A stretch of DNA of 64,000 nt from Diadema setosum (lineage: Eukaryota; Echinodermata; Echinoidea; Diadematoida; Diadematidae). Location: positions 2,530,501-2,594,500 of the forward strand of contig CM067064.1 of the NCBI GenBank assembly GCA_033980235.1. Direction: 5' to 3'. Position numbers and translations under genes: made by a program. Below the pieces are notes generated by a model that ran no database searches, had not been told where the DNA came from, and worked only from the letters and a program-made list of their open reading frames with translations. Below, one piece after another: positions 22,916 to 33,197 of this stretch (position 1 is the stretch's first letter; each line of letters opens with the position of its first letter).

Positions 22916-25900
22916 AGAGAGATGCAGGAGAGTTGAGCCAATTTTTCTTTTTTTTTAGAAATATTATCTAATTAATCCTTGTTTATGTCAGGTAGTTGTT
23001 GCAATATTCAAGTGCCGTACTATAAAGCTGTCTTGTACCTATAAAAATTTAATCTAAATCATTGCAAAATTTGAAGAAAAAAAAATGTCTTTATAAAAGT
23101 GTCAAGTGTCTCAACACTCAATCAGTGTAAGGGGAGTCGTGTCATGTCTTCAGGAGAGTTGGAGGCTTGTACATGTACGTCTTGTTGGAGAGTTTAACTA
23201 TAATGTAAATGGATACAGATGAATTTCAAAAACTGGCTTAAAAGGGATATAGCCAGAAATGTTCAAATTATTACAAGTGTTCAAATTTTATTTCATATTT
23301 CCATTTTCTCAATGATGAGATTACAAAATTATTGACAACAAAACAAGAATACAAAATATATACAATCATGTCTTTTGATTGTAGAAGAAAGAGAAAAAAA
23401 TATACTTGACACAAATGTACATGGTCATATCGTGTGAAAATGTCACTAGTATGATGGGGTCTACATAAAAGCTTTAAAGCTTGTAAAACTGTAGGTTCCC
23501 GAGTTCATAGGCATATAATTTTACACGGAGAACGGATATGTTTGTCTTGACCAACTAAAATTACACTAGTACAAAAAATCGATGAGTAATAAACTAATGA
23601 ACCACATAGATATCGCACAAACCAGACTGCATACAGGTCTCGCAGTGTTTGAAAAACAAAAATGCTATATTATTAAAGATGTATCGGTACCATGAAATAA
23701 CTTGAATAACTTGGTGCTGCGGACAAGGACAAAAGACTGGGAGCATAAAAAAGTTGCTAAAAGCTTGGTAGTGTGTATCCACTAAGTAATAACTGTTCTA
23801 ATTTGCGTTTGAAGGTGAATAAAGATAAGGAAGAAGTGATATCTTGAGGGAGATCATTCCAATATCTGGGTCCAGTAAATATAATTGTTTTCTTTGCAAA
23901 AATACTACGAGTAGTGCGAGTACGGGGAAGGTGATAGGCGTCACTTTGGCGAGTGGGATAACAGTGGATAGAGCGATTCCTTTTGAACATGTGGATAAAA
24001 GCAGATGGTAATTCATTAGTTGTTAGTTTATACATGAAAATTCCGAGATTGTAATAAAACAGGTCTGGAATTTTCAGAATTCTGTTTTGATGAAAAAAAC
24101 AGTTGGTATATGAGTAAAATATCCGGCGTGGTTAATGATTCTTATTGCACGCTTTTGAATACGGAGAAGGGAATCTAGTAATGAGTGAATTGCATTTCCC
24201 CACGCCAAAATTCCATAATTAAAGTGTGGAGATATTAAACAAGAATATATTCTCTGCAAAATATAAACAGGAAAGAAATGTTTGAGCTTATTCAAAATTC
24301 CAATATTTCTAGACAAAATTTTACTTACAAAATTAACATGAGTTTTCCAGGATAATTCCCGGTCAATCCAAAGCCCTAAAAACTTTGTGTTATTAACCTG
24401 CTTTAAACATAAATCATTTATTTTCATATCATATGGAACAACATTCAAAGAATTACTGAATACCATGTAATGAGTTTTATCTATGTTCAAGGATAATTTG
24501 TTCGCATAAATCCAGGATTGCACAGACCTGAGCTCAGTATTCATCATATTTATTAATGCATTAGGGTCTCGATGTGAAAAAAACAAGCTTGTGTCATCGG
24601 CAAAACAAATGAATGACAAAATTTGCGATGATTTTGGAAGATCGTTTATGTATAAGATAAATAAAAGTGGGCCCAAAAGGGAGCCCTGTGGGACTCCACA
24701 TGAAATAGGCCTTAATTGCGAATCATGGCTATTGATATTAACAAATTGCTTTCTTTCTGTTAAATAACTCTTAACCATTCTAAGGGGGTCCCGCGGATTC
24801 CATAGTGACACAATTTATAAGACATGATTTCGTGATCTATCGAGTCGAAAGCTTTAGAAAAATAAAAAATAAAAACTCCAATTGTATGTTCAAAACTATC
24901 TATAGCATGAGCTACCTTGTCTATAAAAGTAAGTAAAGCATGGGTTGTGTTATAATGTTTTCTAAAACCAAACTGAGAATCCGACAGAAGAGAAGAAATA
25001 AATCTTAACATTATCTAAATCTACAAAATTGGTTTTATCTTACATTCAAGTATAATTATATCTGAAAACGTGAAAAGTTCAAACAGTCATAATATGCATT
25101 TTATCGACACCCCTCATAATAATCATTCCTATTTATTACAATGAAGTTTTGCTTAATTACATTTTACAACAGGACGTCATTACTTTCACTCATCACCTTC
25201 CTATAGATAATCCCTTGCATAATGAAGCAAAGTAAAAAAAAAGAATACTAATGATGATGATGATGAAACAGTATTCATACCGCGCCATTTCCCTGTAGAA
25301 ACATTCAAAAGGCGCCCAAATCTGAATTGCAACCTGAATCTTAAAAACTAACAGCATCATACTCCTAGACAAACACTGAAATACTTTTAAGGTATTCAAG
25401 TCATATTTCTGAAATAAAACAAACACATATTTACCTTTTCAGGGTCCATGTGCTCTGTATCAACCTTTGTTTAATTATTGTGCATGACACATGAATAAAA
25501 ACTACAGGCAAGAAATGTAGGAATTAACACAAATCATGAACTTTGTAGAAACAAAATTTACTACTTCCGGCTGAAGTACAACAATGTTCTGGTGTCATTA
25601 CAACAGGAAAGTAGTAATTTAAGTCCAAGAATGTGTGTACACTCTTTAGTTCCTATACATCCATATGTGAAAAGCAAAGATCATTAAAGGTATAAAACAC
25701 GCAGTGATTCATGCCATCAGAGATTTGCTGATATTTCCTTTGGAGCCCTTGTAATTGCCATTCTCTTAAAATGGACATTTCCAAAGGCGAAACCAACTTT
25801 AAAATCATGCAAATTAAACCCCCCAGTCGGGATACAGCCTGTGCTTGTGGAAGAAAATTAACTTCTGTGAAGTTGGGCTACTCTACTCTCTTCATAATTG

Positions 25901-26147
25901 GATGTAAATTGCAAGCAGAGTAAAATTCAATAGTTTCTCAGTCACATGTGGTAATACTCTTACTTTCTATGTGAAACTCAGAAATTCACTTTTTTTTCGG
26001 GGGGGGGGGGATTGTGATCTGTATCTTTGTTGTGCTTTACCACGTCTGCTTGCTTATGCTAAAGTGACAGTGAGGTCAAGCACTACCAACAGAGGGCACA
26101 ATTGCATGCACGTGATGAGGAGGTGGCTCAACTCTCCTGCATCTCCC
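22916..26147. mobile_element. TA-flanked inverted-repeat element related to the pogo-like transposon
   Basis: The left end reads AGAGAGATGCAGGAGAGTTG then AGCCA; the right end is its inverted copy at about 26124-26147, and TA sits at both edges (22914-22915 and 26148-26149). The GGAGAGTTGAGCCA core is shared with the termini of the element at 59786-61905, and the subterminal CCAACAGAGGG motif near 26087 also has a counterpart there. LINE B (about 23270-25011) lies inside, so this copy is probably a non-autonomous element invaded by a LINE. It lies in the intron before the avidin exons. Confidence 0.6.
23757..25011 (-). pseudogene. LINE B: 5'-truncated, frameshifted reverse transcriptase relic of the LINE A group
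   Basis: Three blocks in different frames cover part of a reverse transcriptase: 24760-25011 (SQFGFRKHYNTTHALL onward), 24074-24811 (CGVPQGSLLGPLLF, CFADDTSLFF, LNYGVL-like FNYGILAWG) and 23757-24035 (C-terminal tail, FTGPRYWNDLP). The endonuclease and the first RT motifs are absent, so the copy is 5'-truncated. The motif A aspartate is replaced (FIFYFSKAFD against FLDFSKAFD), so it is inactive. The 3' end, with ATGAAATAAAATTTGAACAC on the minus strand near 23290-23310, resembles that of LINE A. Confidence 0.88.
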
Positions 26148-26200
26148 TATATAATAAACCTTTGGAGTTATAGGAAACTTATTTCATTTTCGTATTAATA

Positions 26201-27215
26201 TAGGTTTTCCCGCCCAATTTCATCAGATTTGCATTCGATGTAATGATGCGAGCATTCCCCTTCGAGCGAATTTGAATGATCACCGAGATCAACATTCAAA
26301 AAGCTAAGTAGTTTATTCAATTTAAAATAGCCCGTGAAGCGCATTCAAATTCGCACCAGCACAGCTGCGATGAACATTCAGGAATTCAAATTAACGAATA
26401 GGCAAACATTGATCTGGGCAGTGTTTTTCGTTGCTGCTCATGTTCTTTGTAAATTCTCCATCTGTTTGAATAACACAGGTACAACCACTCTCAGACGTAC
26501 ATTCCAAGGTACCTGGCACGTTAACAGATCGACGACTGAAGAGACCGAGTGACTGAACATCGAAATCATGAATAATTATGCGAAAGAAAGAATATCCCAA
26601 TGCAGTGTATCTCACACACATTTCAAACCTCAAACGTGAATGAAAACAAAATCTGTAATACGACTGTAATCACACTTGACATATCGATGATTTCATGTGA
26701 TCTCTCATTATGTAGGCAAAGTCGGGTTCTGTAAAATAATGTGATATCCATTTTGATGGGGATATAAAGTGAAACTAGCCAAATAAAAAAAAAATGAAAA
26801 GGAGATGTTGAAATTGAAATGATAACACTGAACGTTGATGAATTTGCCATTCATCAACGTAAAAATATTTGTAAGAATTGCATAGAATGACAGGACTTGG
26901 TTATGCTAAATGAATTTGAAAGTTCCAAGGTCGAAGTTGTGTGCCCATAAATGAAATTGAAACTGGTATTTGGTGCGAATTTGAACGTCTATCCAGCTGG
27001 CGCGAAATTGAATGGCAACTTTGTGCCGTTAAATTGAATGAATTTCTCTCTAAATTGAATGAAATAAAATCTGAAAGGAATGACATGAAATGAAATTGAA
27101 TACTCAAAGAATTAAAATGAACCGTGAGAGTAGAGCAGTGACAAAAATTCCTTGAAGTTGAATGCCTTGTTATCAATTCGAATGCAAATCTGATGAAATT
27201 GGGCGCGAAAACCTA
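26201..27215. mobile_element. 1.0 kb terminal-inverted-repeat element (MITE) with TA flanks
   Basis: The left end TAGGTTTTCCCGCCCAATTT, continuing CATCAGATTTGCATTCGA, is repeated inverted at the right end (27178-27215) with one visible mismatch. TA flanks both ends (26199-26200, 27216-27217). The interior is rich in GAATTGAA/GAATTTGAA words and shows no convincing transposase. It lies in the intron between the last EGF exon and the avidin exons. Confidence 0.75.
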
Positions 27216-27358
27216 TAACAACAATTTTTCCCAACTCTTTAGTTAAACAGATAAAATCAAAGCAGAGAGATAGCAACTTGCTTTGATGTTACGTCAACCC
27301 GAACATTTTCCAAAGATATTGTAATGATTGAACAAGACCTTGCAATTTTTTGGCTTAC

Positions 27359-27472
27359 CCGCCTCACAGTTGGTTCCAGAGAATCCCTCCAGGCATTCGC
27401 ACGTGTACATGTCTGGTCCGGCTACACAAATACCGCCGTTTTGACATGGTGAACTTGAGCAATCATTGATAG
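27359..27472 (-). CDS. Exon 13: EGF-like repeat 10
   Basis: This 114 bp phase 1-1 exon encodes AINDCSSSPCQNGGIC, VAGPDMYTCEC and LEGFSGTNCEAG. It is the last EGF repeat before the avidin-like part. Its final G joins in frame to the first avidin exon to make V-L-S-C. The acceptor is TTTCAAG and the donor GTAAGC. The next intron is 4.8 kb long and holds three transposon layers. Confidence 0.87.
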
Positions 27473-28103
27473 CTTGAAAGAAAATGAGGACAAAAATGCA
27501 AGTAGCCTGAGTTTCTCTCATGAGACCGAGGACAAAAAAAAAATCACAACTTTAAAAGTACTTTTTTCATACACATGAAATTCCCGGATGAAGTAATGTA
27601 ATTAGTCTGTGCATGACTTGAAGAACAAAAATGAATTTGGACATGTAAAAGGTAGCCTATTCATGAAAAAAAAAAAGCATAGACTAAAAATAAAGACAGA
27701 AAGCAAAGTTTGAAATGAATGATTTTGGATGGGAAACATTTTGTTTAATTGATTTGTCGTCATCACCAGTCTCACATGAAACTAGTCATTAAATGATAAA
27801 TGCACTTCCCTGCAGAACATATTATGCCATTGTCATTTCCCTTATTGCTGTGTGTAGGACATAAAAACTGTAACTACATGATGACATGATCATGATGATA
27901 CTATTTGAGGAAAGTTTAGAATTATAATCGCGGTCAAGATTAATCATTTTGGTTAAAAAAAGACAATATTCTTGGAGACCTATTCTCCCTTGTGTGCCTC
28001 TCATTCGTGCTTTCTTTCACAATACGCTCAATTTGACGTTGATGATAGAGCAAATAGAAACACTAAGAATTCTATCAACTGGAACCTCACAAAATTAGCA
28101 TAC

Positions 28104-28217
28104 CTTCCTCGCAGGTAACCCCAGAAAATCCCTGGCGGCAATTGCATGTGTACATGGCTGGTCCGTCTACACAACTGCCGCCGTTTTCGCATGGTGAGCT
28201 TGAGCATTCGTTGATAT
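28104..28217 (-). CDS. Exon 12: EGF-like repeat 9
   Basis: This 114 bp phase 1-1 exon encodes [26 protein letters not shown] and [11 protein letters not shown], a complete six-cysteine EGF repeat. The acceptor is TTTCAAG and the donor GTATGC. It is found only by homology to the exon at 30032-30145, because stop codons flank it closely. Confidence 0.86.
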
Positions 28218-28846
28218 CTTGAAAGATAATGAGATATACAAAAGATTAAAAAAATAATATTGATTGGCGCAACGTATCCTATTACATTATTTATAGCAAC
28301 GTGATAAGTAATTAGGTTTATTACACATCAAATCCATTTCAATGACATAAAGAAATCGCTGAAAATTTGTTATTTGTTTTGTCATTAATATTTAATGGTT
28401 TATTCTTCATCCCGTTGTTAGAGAAAATACTTGTTATGTAATGCCCATGATTTTTATATCATGGTTATAACTCAGATACTGAGTAATCGCTATCCACTTA
28501 GGACAATGAAGAGATCTTGTCGATCACTTGCAGTTTATTCATTTTCTTCATTACAAGTCACATGACAGAAATATCACTCTACAAAATAAGGCCTAAATGC
28601 AATCATATAGTAAAAATGGATTAACAAGAGAAAAACAAAAGCCCCATCCAAGTATGCAGAAGGAATAATGAGAATAAAAGGGTGAGTGTTCTGCGGGGTC
28701 TGCTATTTTGAATTATCGATGAAAAAATGCCAAAATCAGGTGCAGAATGCACAGTGAGCATTACGCCATCAATCTAAGTTGTGAGCCTGAGTACAATACA
28801 TCAACTGGATTCTCATGTAAGAAGTAGCATGACTGACGTATCTTTG

Positions 28847-29061
28847 GCCCGAATTCACGAAGGTGGTACAATTGAAACCATGGTTTAAACAATTGACGTT
28901 TTGTATGGAGCGCCAGGTGTCACATGGCCTATTTTGTTACGAAGTGATTTACGAAGTGATCTTCGTAACGAAATAGGCCATGTGACACTTGGCGCTCCAT
29001 ACAAATTGTCCATGGTTTAAACCATGGTTTTAATTGTACCATCTTCGTTAATTCGGGCCAT
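28847..29061. mobile_element. Near-perfect 215 bp hairpin element
   Basis: TGGCCCGAATTCACGAAGGT at the left is mirrored by ATCTTCGTTAATTCGGGCCA at the right, and the arms stay complementary almost to the centre (GGAGCGCCAGGTGTCACATG / CATGTGACACTTGGCGCTCC). There is no coding potential. It sits 60 bp from the donor of EGF exon 29122-29235, in the downstream intron. Confidence 0.78.
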
Positions 29062-29121
29062 AGAGTCTATACCTTTGTCCATGGCACGTTACTTCCAATT
29101 TCAGTGTTCATTTTGGCTTAC

Positions 29122-29235
29122 CCTCCTCACAGTTCACTCCAGAGAATCCCTCGGGGCATTTGCACGTGTACATTGCTGGTCCGTCTTCACAACTGCCGCC
29201 GTTTATACATGGTGAGCTTAAGCATTCATTGATAG
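29122..29235 (-). CDS. Exon 11: EGF-like repeat 8
   Basis: This 114 bp phase 1-1 exon encodes [27 protein letters not shown] and [12 protein letters not shown], a complete EGF repeat. The acceptor is TTTCAAG and the donor GTAAGC. It pairs with the exon at 27359-27472. A 215 bp hairpin MITE ends 60 bp past its donor. Confidence 0.87.
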
Positions 29236-30031
29236 CTTGAAAGAAAATGAGGAAAAAGATTGCAAGCTGGCTAAGTTCTCTCATGAGATCCAGGACCAGA
29301 AGAATTCTTCCGAAATACTTTATTTCAGGCACATGAACTTACTTTCAGAATAAAGTAATGCTCATCACCAACCATTGACCATTAACCTGCTATCGGCCAT
29401 ATACAACAAGAATGAAATTGGAAACTTACTGAAAAGATAACCTACTCATAAAAAGAAGCATTACAACAAAGTAAAAGCCCAAAACAAAGTTTGAAATGAA
29501 AAATATTTCATGGGAAACATTAGAGTTACTTTGCTGTCTATTCGTAGCTTATTTGTTGTAAACCAGTAAGTTAACGCCAGTGTTCCAGGGTATGGAACTG
29601 GTTGTCAGTAAATTGTACTTCACTACTAAGAGTCATCGCTGCATTATGCTGAATAATATTCACTCTAACTACACATGGTGACATCATACTATGTGAAGAA
29701 AATGTAGAATTATGATTGCAGGCAAATTTACTTTGGGGCCTTTTCCCCAACAAGCTTGAAAGGCTTTAATTGGTCCCTCATCGCAATGAATATGTTTATA
29801 CCGTGACTGGAAACTGTAATGATTGTTGTTTTTAATGCAGAAATAAGACGAAATGAATTGAAATTAATCATTTCGTTACAAAAAGACAATTCTCGGAGGC
29901 CTATTCTCCCTTGAGTGCCTCTCATCCGTGTTTTCTTTCAGAATTATATGATACGCTGAAATTGACGTTGATGAATAGGGCAAATAGAAACACAAATAAG
30001 CGGAAAAGGAACCTCACAAAAATTAGCAAAC

Positions 30032-30145
30032 CTTCCTCGCAGTTCACTCCAGAGAATCCCTCGCGGCATTCGCACGTGTACATGGCTGGTCCGTCTACAC
30101 AACTGCCGCCATTTTCGCATGGTGAGCTCAAGCATTCGTTAATAG
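30032..30145 (-). CDS. Exon 10: EGF-like repeat 7
   Basis: This 114 bp phase 1-1 exon encodes [27 protein letters not shown] and [12 protein letters not shown]. All six EGF cysteines are present, while the start is AINE rather than DIDE. The acceptor is CTCCAG and the donor GTTTGC is a weak match to consensus. It pairs with the exon at 28104-28217 as copies of one duplicated segment. Confidence 0.85.
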
Positions 30146-30340
30146 CTGGAGAGAAGATGAATAAAATAATATGGACAGAGGTAGATGATATTTGGGTAAC
30201 AAATCATATAACACTTATTTATGACAGCTTACCATGCAATTCAATAACTGCAAATTCATTTCAAATGAAATTACGGCACATTGCCGAAAACTTCTCTTTG
30301 TTTTGGTGTTGTTGGGTGTGTTTTTTCTAAATCAAGAGGA

Positions 30341-30716
30341 GGATATAGTTTTGGTTGAGATTGGGCTTCAGGTTTCCAACTTTTTTGTGAGATAATGAAA
30401 ACCTCTTATGAACTATGAAAGATTATACAATTCTAAGAGGAATTCAAAATTATTTGATAAAAATTGGTTTTGAAATGGCTGGAATATCCAGAAACATACT
30501 CGGAGGTCCTTAATATAATAAGCGGCACCCATCTTTTATTAGAACCACTTTGTTTTACTTTTTTGGGATTATCTCAGCCTTTTCAAAACCAGTTTTTATC
30601 GCATATTATAAACTTTGAATTCCTCTTAAAATTGTTTGCTCTTTGATATTTCATAAGTAGTTTCTAATTATTTCGCAAAAAGTAAAAAACTGAATCCCCC
30701 CTTATATCACCCCTTA
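30341..30716. mobile_element. Palindromic MITE, family P1, copy 2
   Basis: This shares the P1 landmarks GGATATAGTTTTGGTTGAGA, CTAAGAGGAATTCAAA and the mirrored CTTTGAATTCCTCTTA. The right end is diverged (CTTATATCACCCCTT). It lies in the intron between EGF exons 31555 and 30032. Confidence 0.75.
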
Positions 30717-31554
30717 TTAAAAGTTTGGTTGACGTCGTTCATCCCATTGTGGTAAAAAAAAAAAAAAAAAACTGCGTCAGTCTGATCGTTAAGTATACAT
30801 TTTTTTTTTTGTCGAATGGGGCGGCGGGTAGCCATTGTTTGAATTGTCATTTTTTTATTATTATTTGATAGCTTTTACATTATCAACATCCATCACTGAA
30901 GTGTTATTGGGTTTTCTCGATCATTGACTTGCATGATGTGCTAAGTGACACATTGAGGGTAAATAATTTCGCTGAAATGTGTCACCTCATCATGTAACCT
31001 TGAACTATTGATGTTGAGGGTAACTATATTCAAATAGTTGACATAATAATATATACCAAATCCCGAATCTACATATTTCAATAAATTCAAATTTACCAGT
31101 ATGAGATACACTAGTAGAAAAGAGAGAGGAAAAAGATAAATTAACCGAGTTGAAAACATTAAATTTCACAGTGAAATGGATTAAACAGTTGTAGCTATCA
31201 GTGGTCTTGATAAGAAAAATCAAGCAATGACATTAACTAAATTGCCATGCTGTATTTTTGTCAAAACCAGTACGAGTATGGCTGCATACATCTAAAGCAC
31301 ACGTTCGAACATACAAAAAAAAACATACAAAAGGACATAGACAAATACGAGTTTTACACTCTATCCTGTCGTTTTTTTTTTTGTTTGTTTTTTTGATGAA
31401 ATCTACTAGCGTTCAAACAATACTTGTTTCCAATCGATTCATTATTATTGTTACCTGCACATTCTCGTAAGTCTATCTAATCAAGCAGTACATGACTGAG
31501 TTGCTGGCAAAATAAGGAATGTATTTTTGTGGTAACATATTAGCAATTTCTTAC

Positions 31555-31668
31555 CCACAGAACACAAGGTTCCCGTAAAACCCGGCAGACAGGTGCATTC
31601 AAAGCTGTTTACAAGGTCCACACACGATGCACCGTTTTCACAGGGATCACTTTCGCACTCGTCGATAT
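31555..31668 (-). CDS. Exon 9: EGF-like repeat 6
   Basis: This 114 bp phase 1-1 exon encodes [27 protein letters not shown] and [12 protein letters not shown] with six EGF cysteines. The acceptor is GCTATAG and the donor GTAAGA. Its peptide matches the exon at 40096-40209 although about 8.5 kb and three exons lie between them. Confidence 0.88.
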
Positions 31669-31699
31669 CTATAGCGAAAATGATTAATGTGTGCATGTT

Positions 31700-32880
31700 C
31701 TCGTTCATGTACCATCACTTCGAAATAAGATATGAGTAAAGTGAATAGATTCCTTGACCCCCTGTAGAGTAAGCAAAGGTAAGGGTCAAACATAATCAAA
31801 TGCAGTTGTCCATGTTTTAGGAGGACAATGCTATTTGGTCACGATTTGTTTCTGTGTTTCAATACAGAAGGAGTTGAAAAAAAAATAATCATTTCGTTAT
31901 GTCATTAAGTAATGTATCATTATGTAAGGGCCCTGAGGTTGGGCACCCCTATATTTTTTGTTTCTTTGTTTGTTTTGTAATATTTCGTGTGATACTCCGA
32001 AAGTGGAAATGGGTCAAAAACCAGACACCTCATCTCAAAATCGTAACCAACAGTTATTATATTTTCCTTAAAGTTTAAGTTCCAAACACCCCATTCCACA
32101 GTGGAGTTATCCAAACCTAACTCCAGAGAGAAGGTGCCAGTCAACTCCGGTGGGTCAGCATCATTATGCTTGATGAGACTTTCACCAACAGTAACCTGAC
32201 TGCCTCCTCGCCTTTATTTCAGACTTTTCCTATTTTTCCCTTACCCTCGCGGGGACGGGGTAACAATTATTGGCTCATCTATATTATTTATCAACTCATT
32301 TATTTATTTAACACTCTTCACATTTTGTTGCGTAGCTAGTTATATAGTTACATGTTGCTTTGGATTAATCAGCAGTTCGTTCAATCAATAATACATTATT
32401 TCATTCACTTATTTCTTTAATGTAGTGAACGTGTAAATAATTAACCTGACCCCGTATGTTTAATTCAACAATAGATGTTGAGGAAACAGTTGAGAAGGCG
32501 ACTTGTATAATATCACGCCTACTACCTTGTTCAGGGCGCTGGGCGAGAAGGCGAAAAGACGAAAGCCCAAGTAGATAATAAATGTTTGGGACAAGGAAGA
32601 ACTTTCTCGTCTTTACAAGCTTTGTCAAGTTAATTGACCTCTTCTCTTCCTGTCCTCCAGTTTTTAGGACCATTTGCAAGTAACTAGAAATGACTTTACT
32701 CTCTCCTTCTCGCCCTACACAAGGTGCAAAATATAGACATGTATATCGCACGACGTCATCTCGTCCCAGGTTGAAACCTTCGTACCTGTTGTCCTTGTCG
32801 TTATAGCCAATTTCTTGCATCGAAGGAGAAGGCGCACTTGATCTTTTTACCAGGTATTTCCCATGCAGTAATTAACGACA
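31700..32880. other. Intron of the EGF gene; only repeat-like sequence seen
   Basis: The part from about 32500 to 32880 resembles the introns at 38830-39235 and 39540-40090 (words ATATCACGCCT, AGGCGA, TTTCTTGCATCGAA). A 75-codon open frame at 31920-32144 has no splice sites fitting the gene and was not called. Confidence 0.55.
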
Positions 32881-32906
32881 AATAAAACTGGTATATTTTT
32901 TCTTAC

Positions 32907-33023
32907 CAATAGAGCACAAAGTCCCCGTAAACCCCGGCAGACAGGTGCATTCATAGCGGTATGGAAAGTCCGTACACGATGCGCCGTTCTCGCATGGATC
33001 ACTTTCGCACTCGTCGATGTCCA
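32907..33023 (-). CDS. Exon 8: EGF-like repeat 5
   Basis: This 117 bp phase 1-1 exon encodes [28 protein letters not shown] and [12 protein letters not shown]. It belongs to the same class as the exons at 31555, 39240 and 40096 but has the changed segment TDFPYRY in place of VDLVNSF. The acceptor ACGCAG lies 3 bp further out than in its paralogues, adding one residue. The donor is GTAAGA. Confidence 0.85.
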
Positions 33024-33143
33024 CTGCGTAATATTTGAAAAAAAAAATCTAAATGTGCCACCCTGTTTATACACAGAATCACTTAAAAATAAGGTAAGTG
33101 CAAACGCAATTTTTTTTTTCGTTTCTGTGAAAAAAGAAAAGTT

Positions 33144-33197
33144 ACAGGGATGATATATTGTTGGTTGAGGTGAAGATTCAGCTTTTAACTTTTTACA
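33144..33197. mobile_element. Left fragment of P1 MITE copy 3, split by LINE C
   Basis: CAGGGATGATATATTGTTGG and GATTCAGCTTTTAACTTTTT match the first 55 bp of P1 copies. The match stops exactly where the LINE C tail begins and resumes at 36990. Confidence 0.7.

Larger units (their letters stand above)
27359..30145 (-). repeat. Segmental duplication carrying two EGF exons
   Basis: The segment with exons 27359 and 28104 resembles the segment with exons 29122 and 30032, introns included. Shared intronic words include CAAAGTTTGAAATGAA, CCTATTCTCCCTTG and GAACCTCACAAAA. The period is about 1.8-1.9 kb. The hairpin MITE at 28847-29061 lies between the two copies. Confidence 0.75.

Noticed and set aside
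31920..32144. 75-codon minus-strand frame within an EGF-gene intron
   Set aside because: Looks protein-like, but no acceptor and donor in phase 1 flank it and it resembles no EGF or avidin part; more likely repeat sequence.
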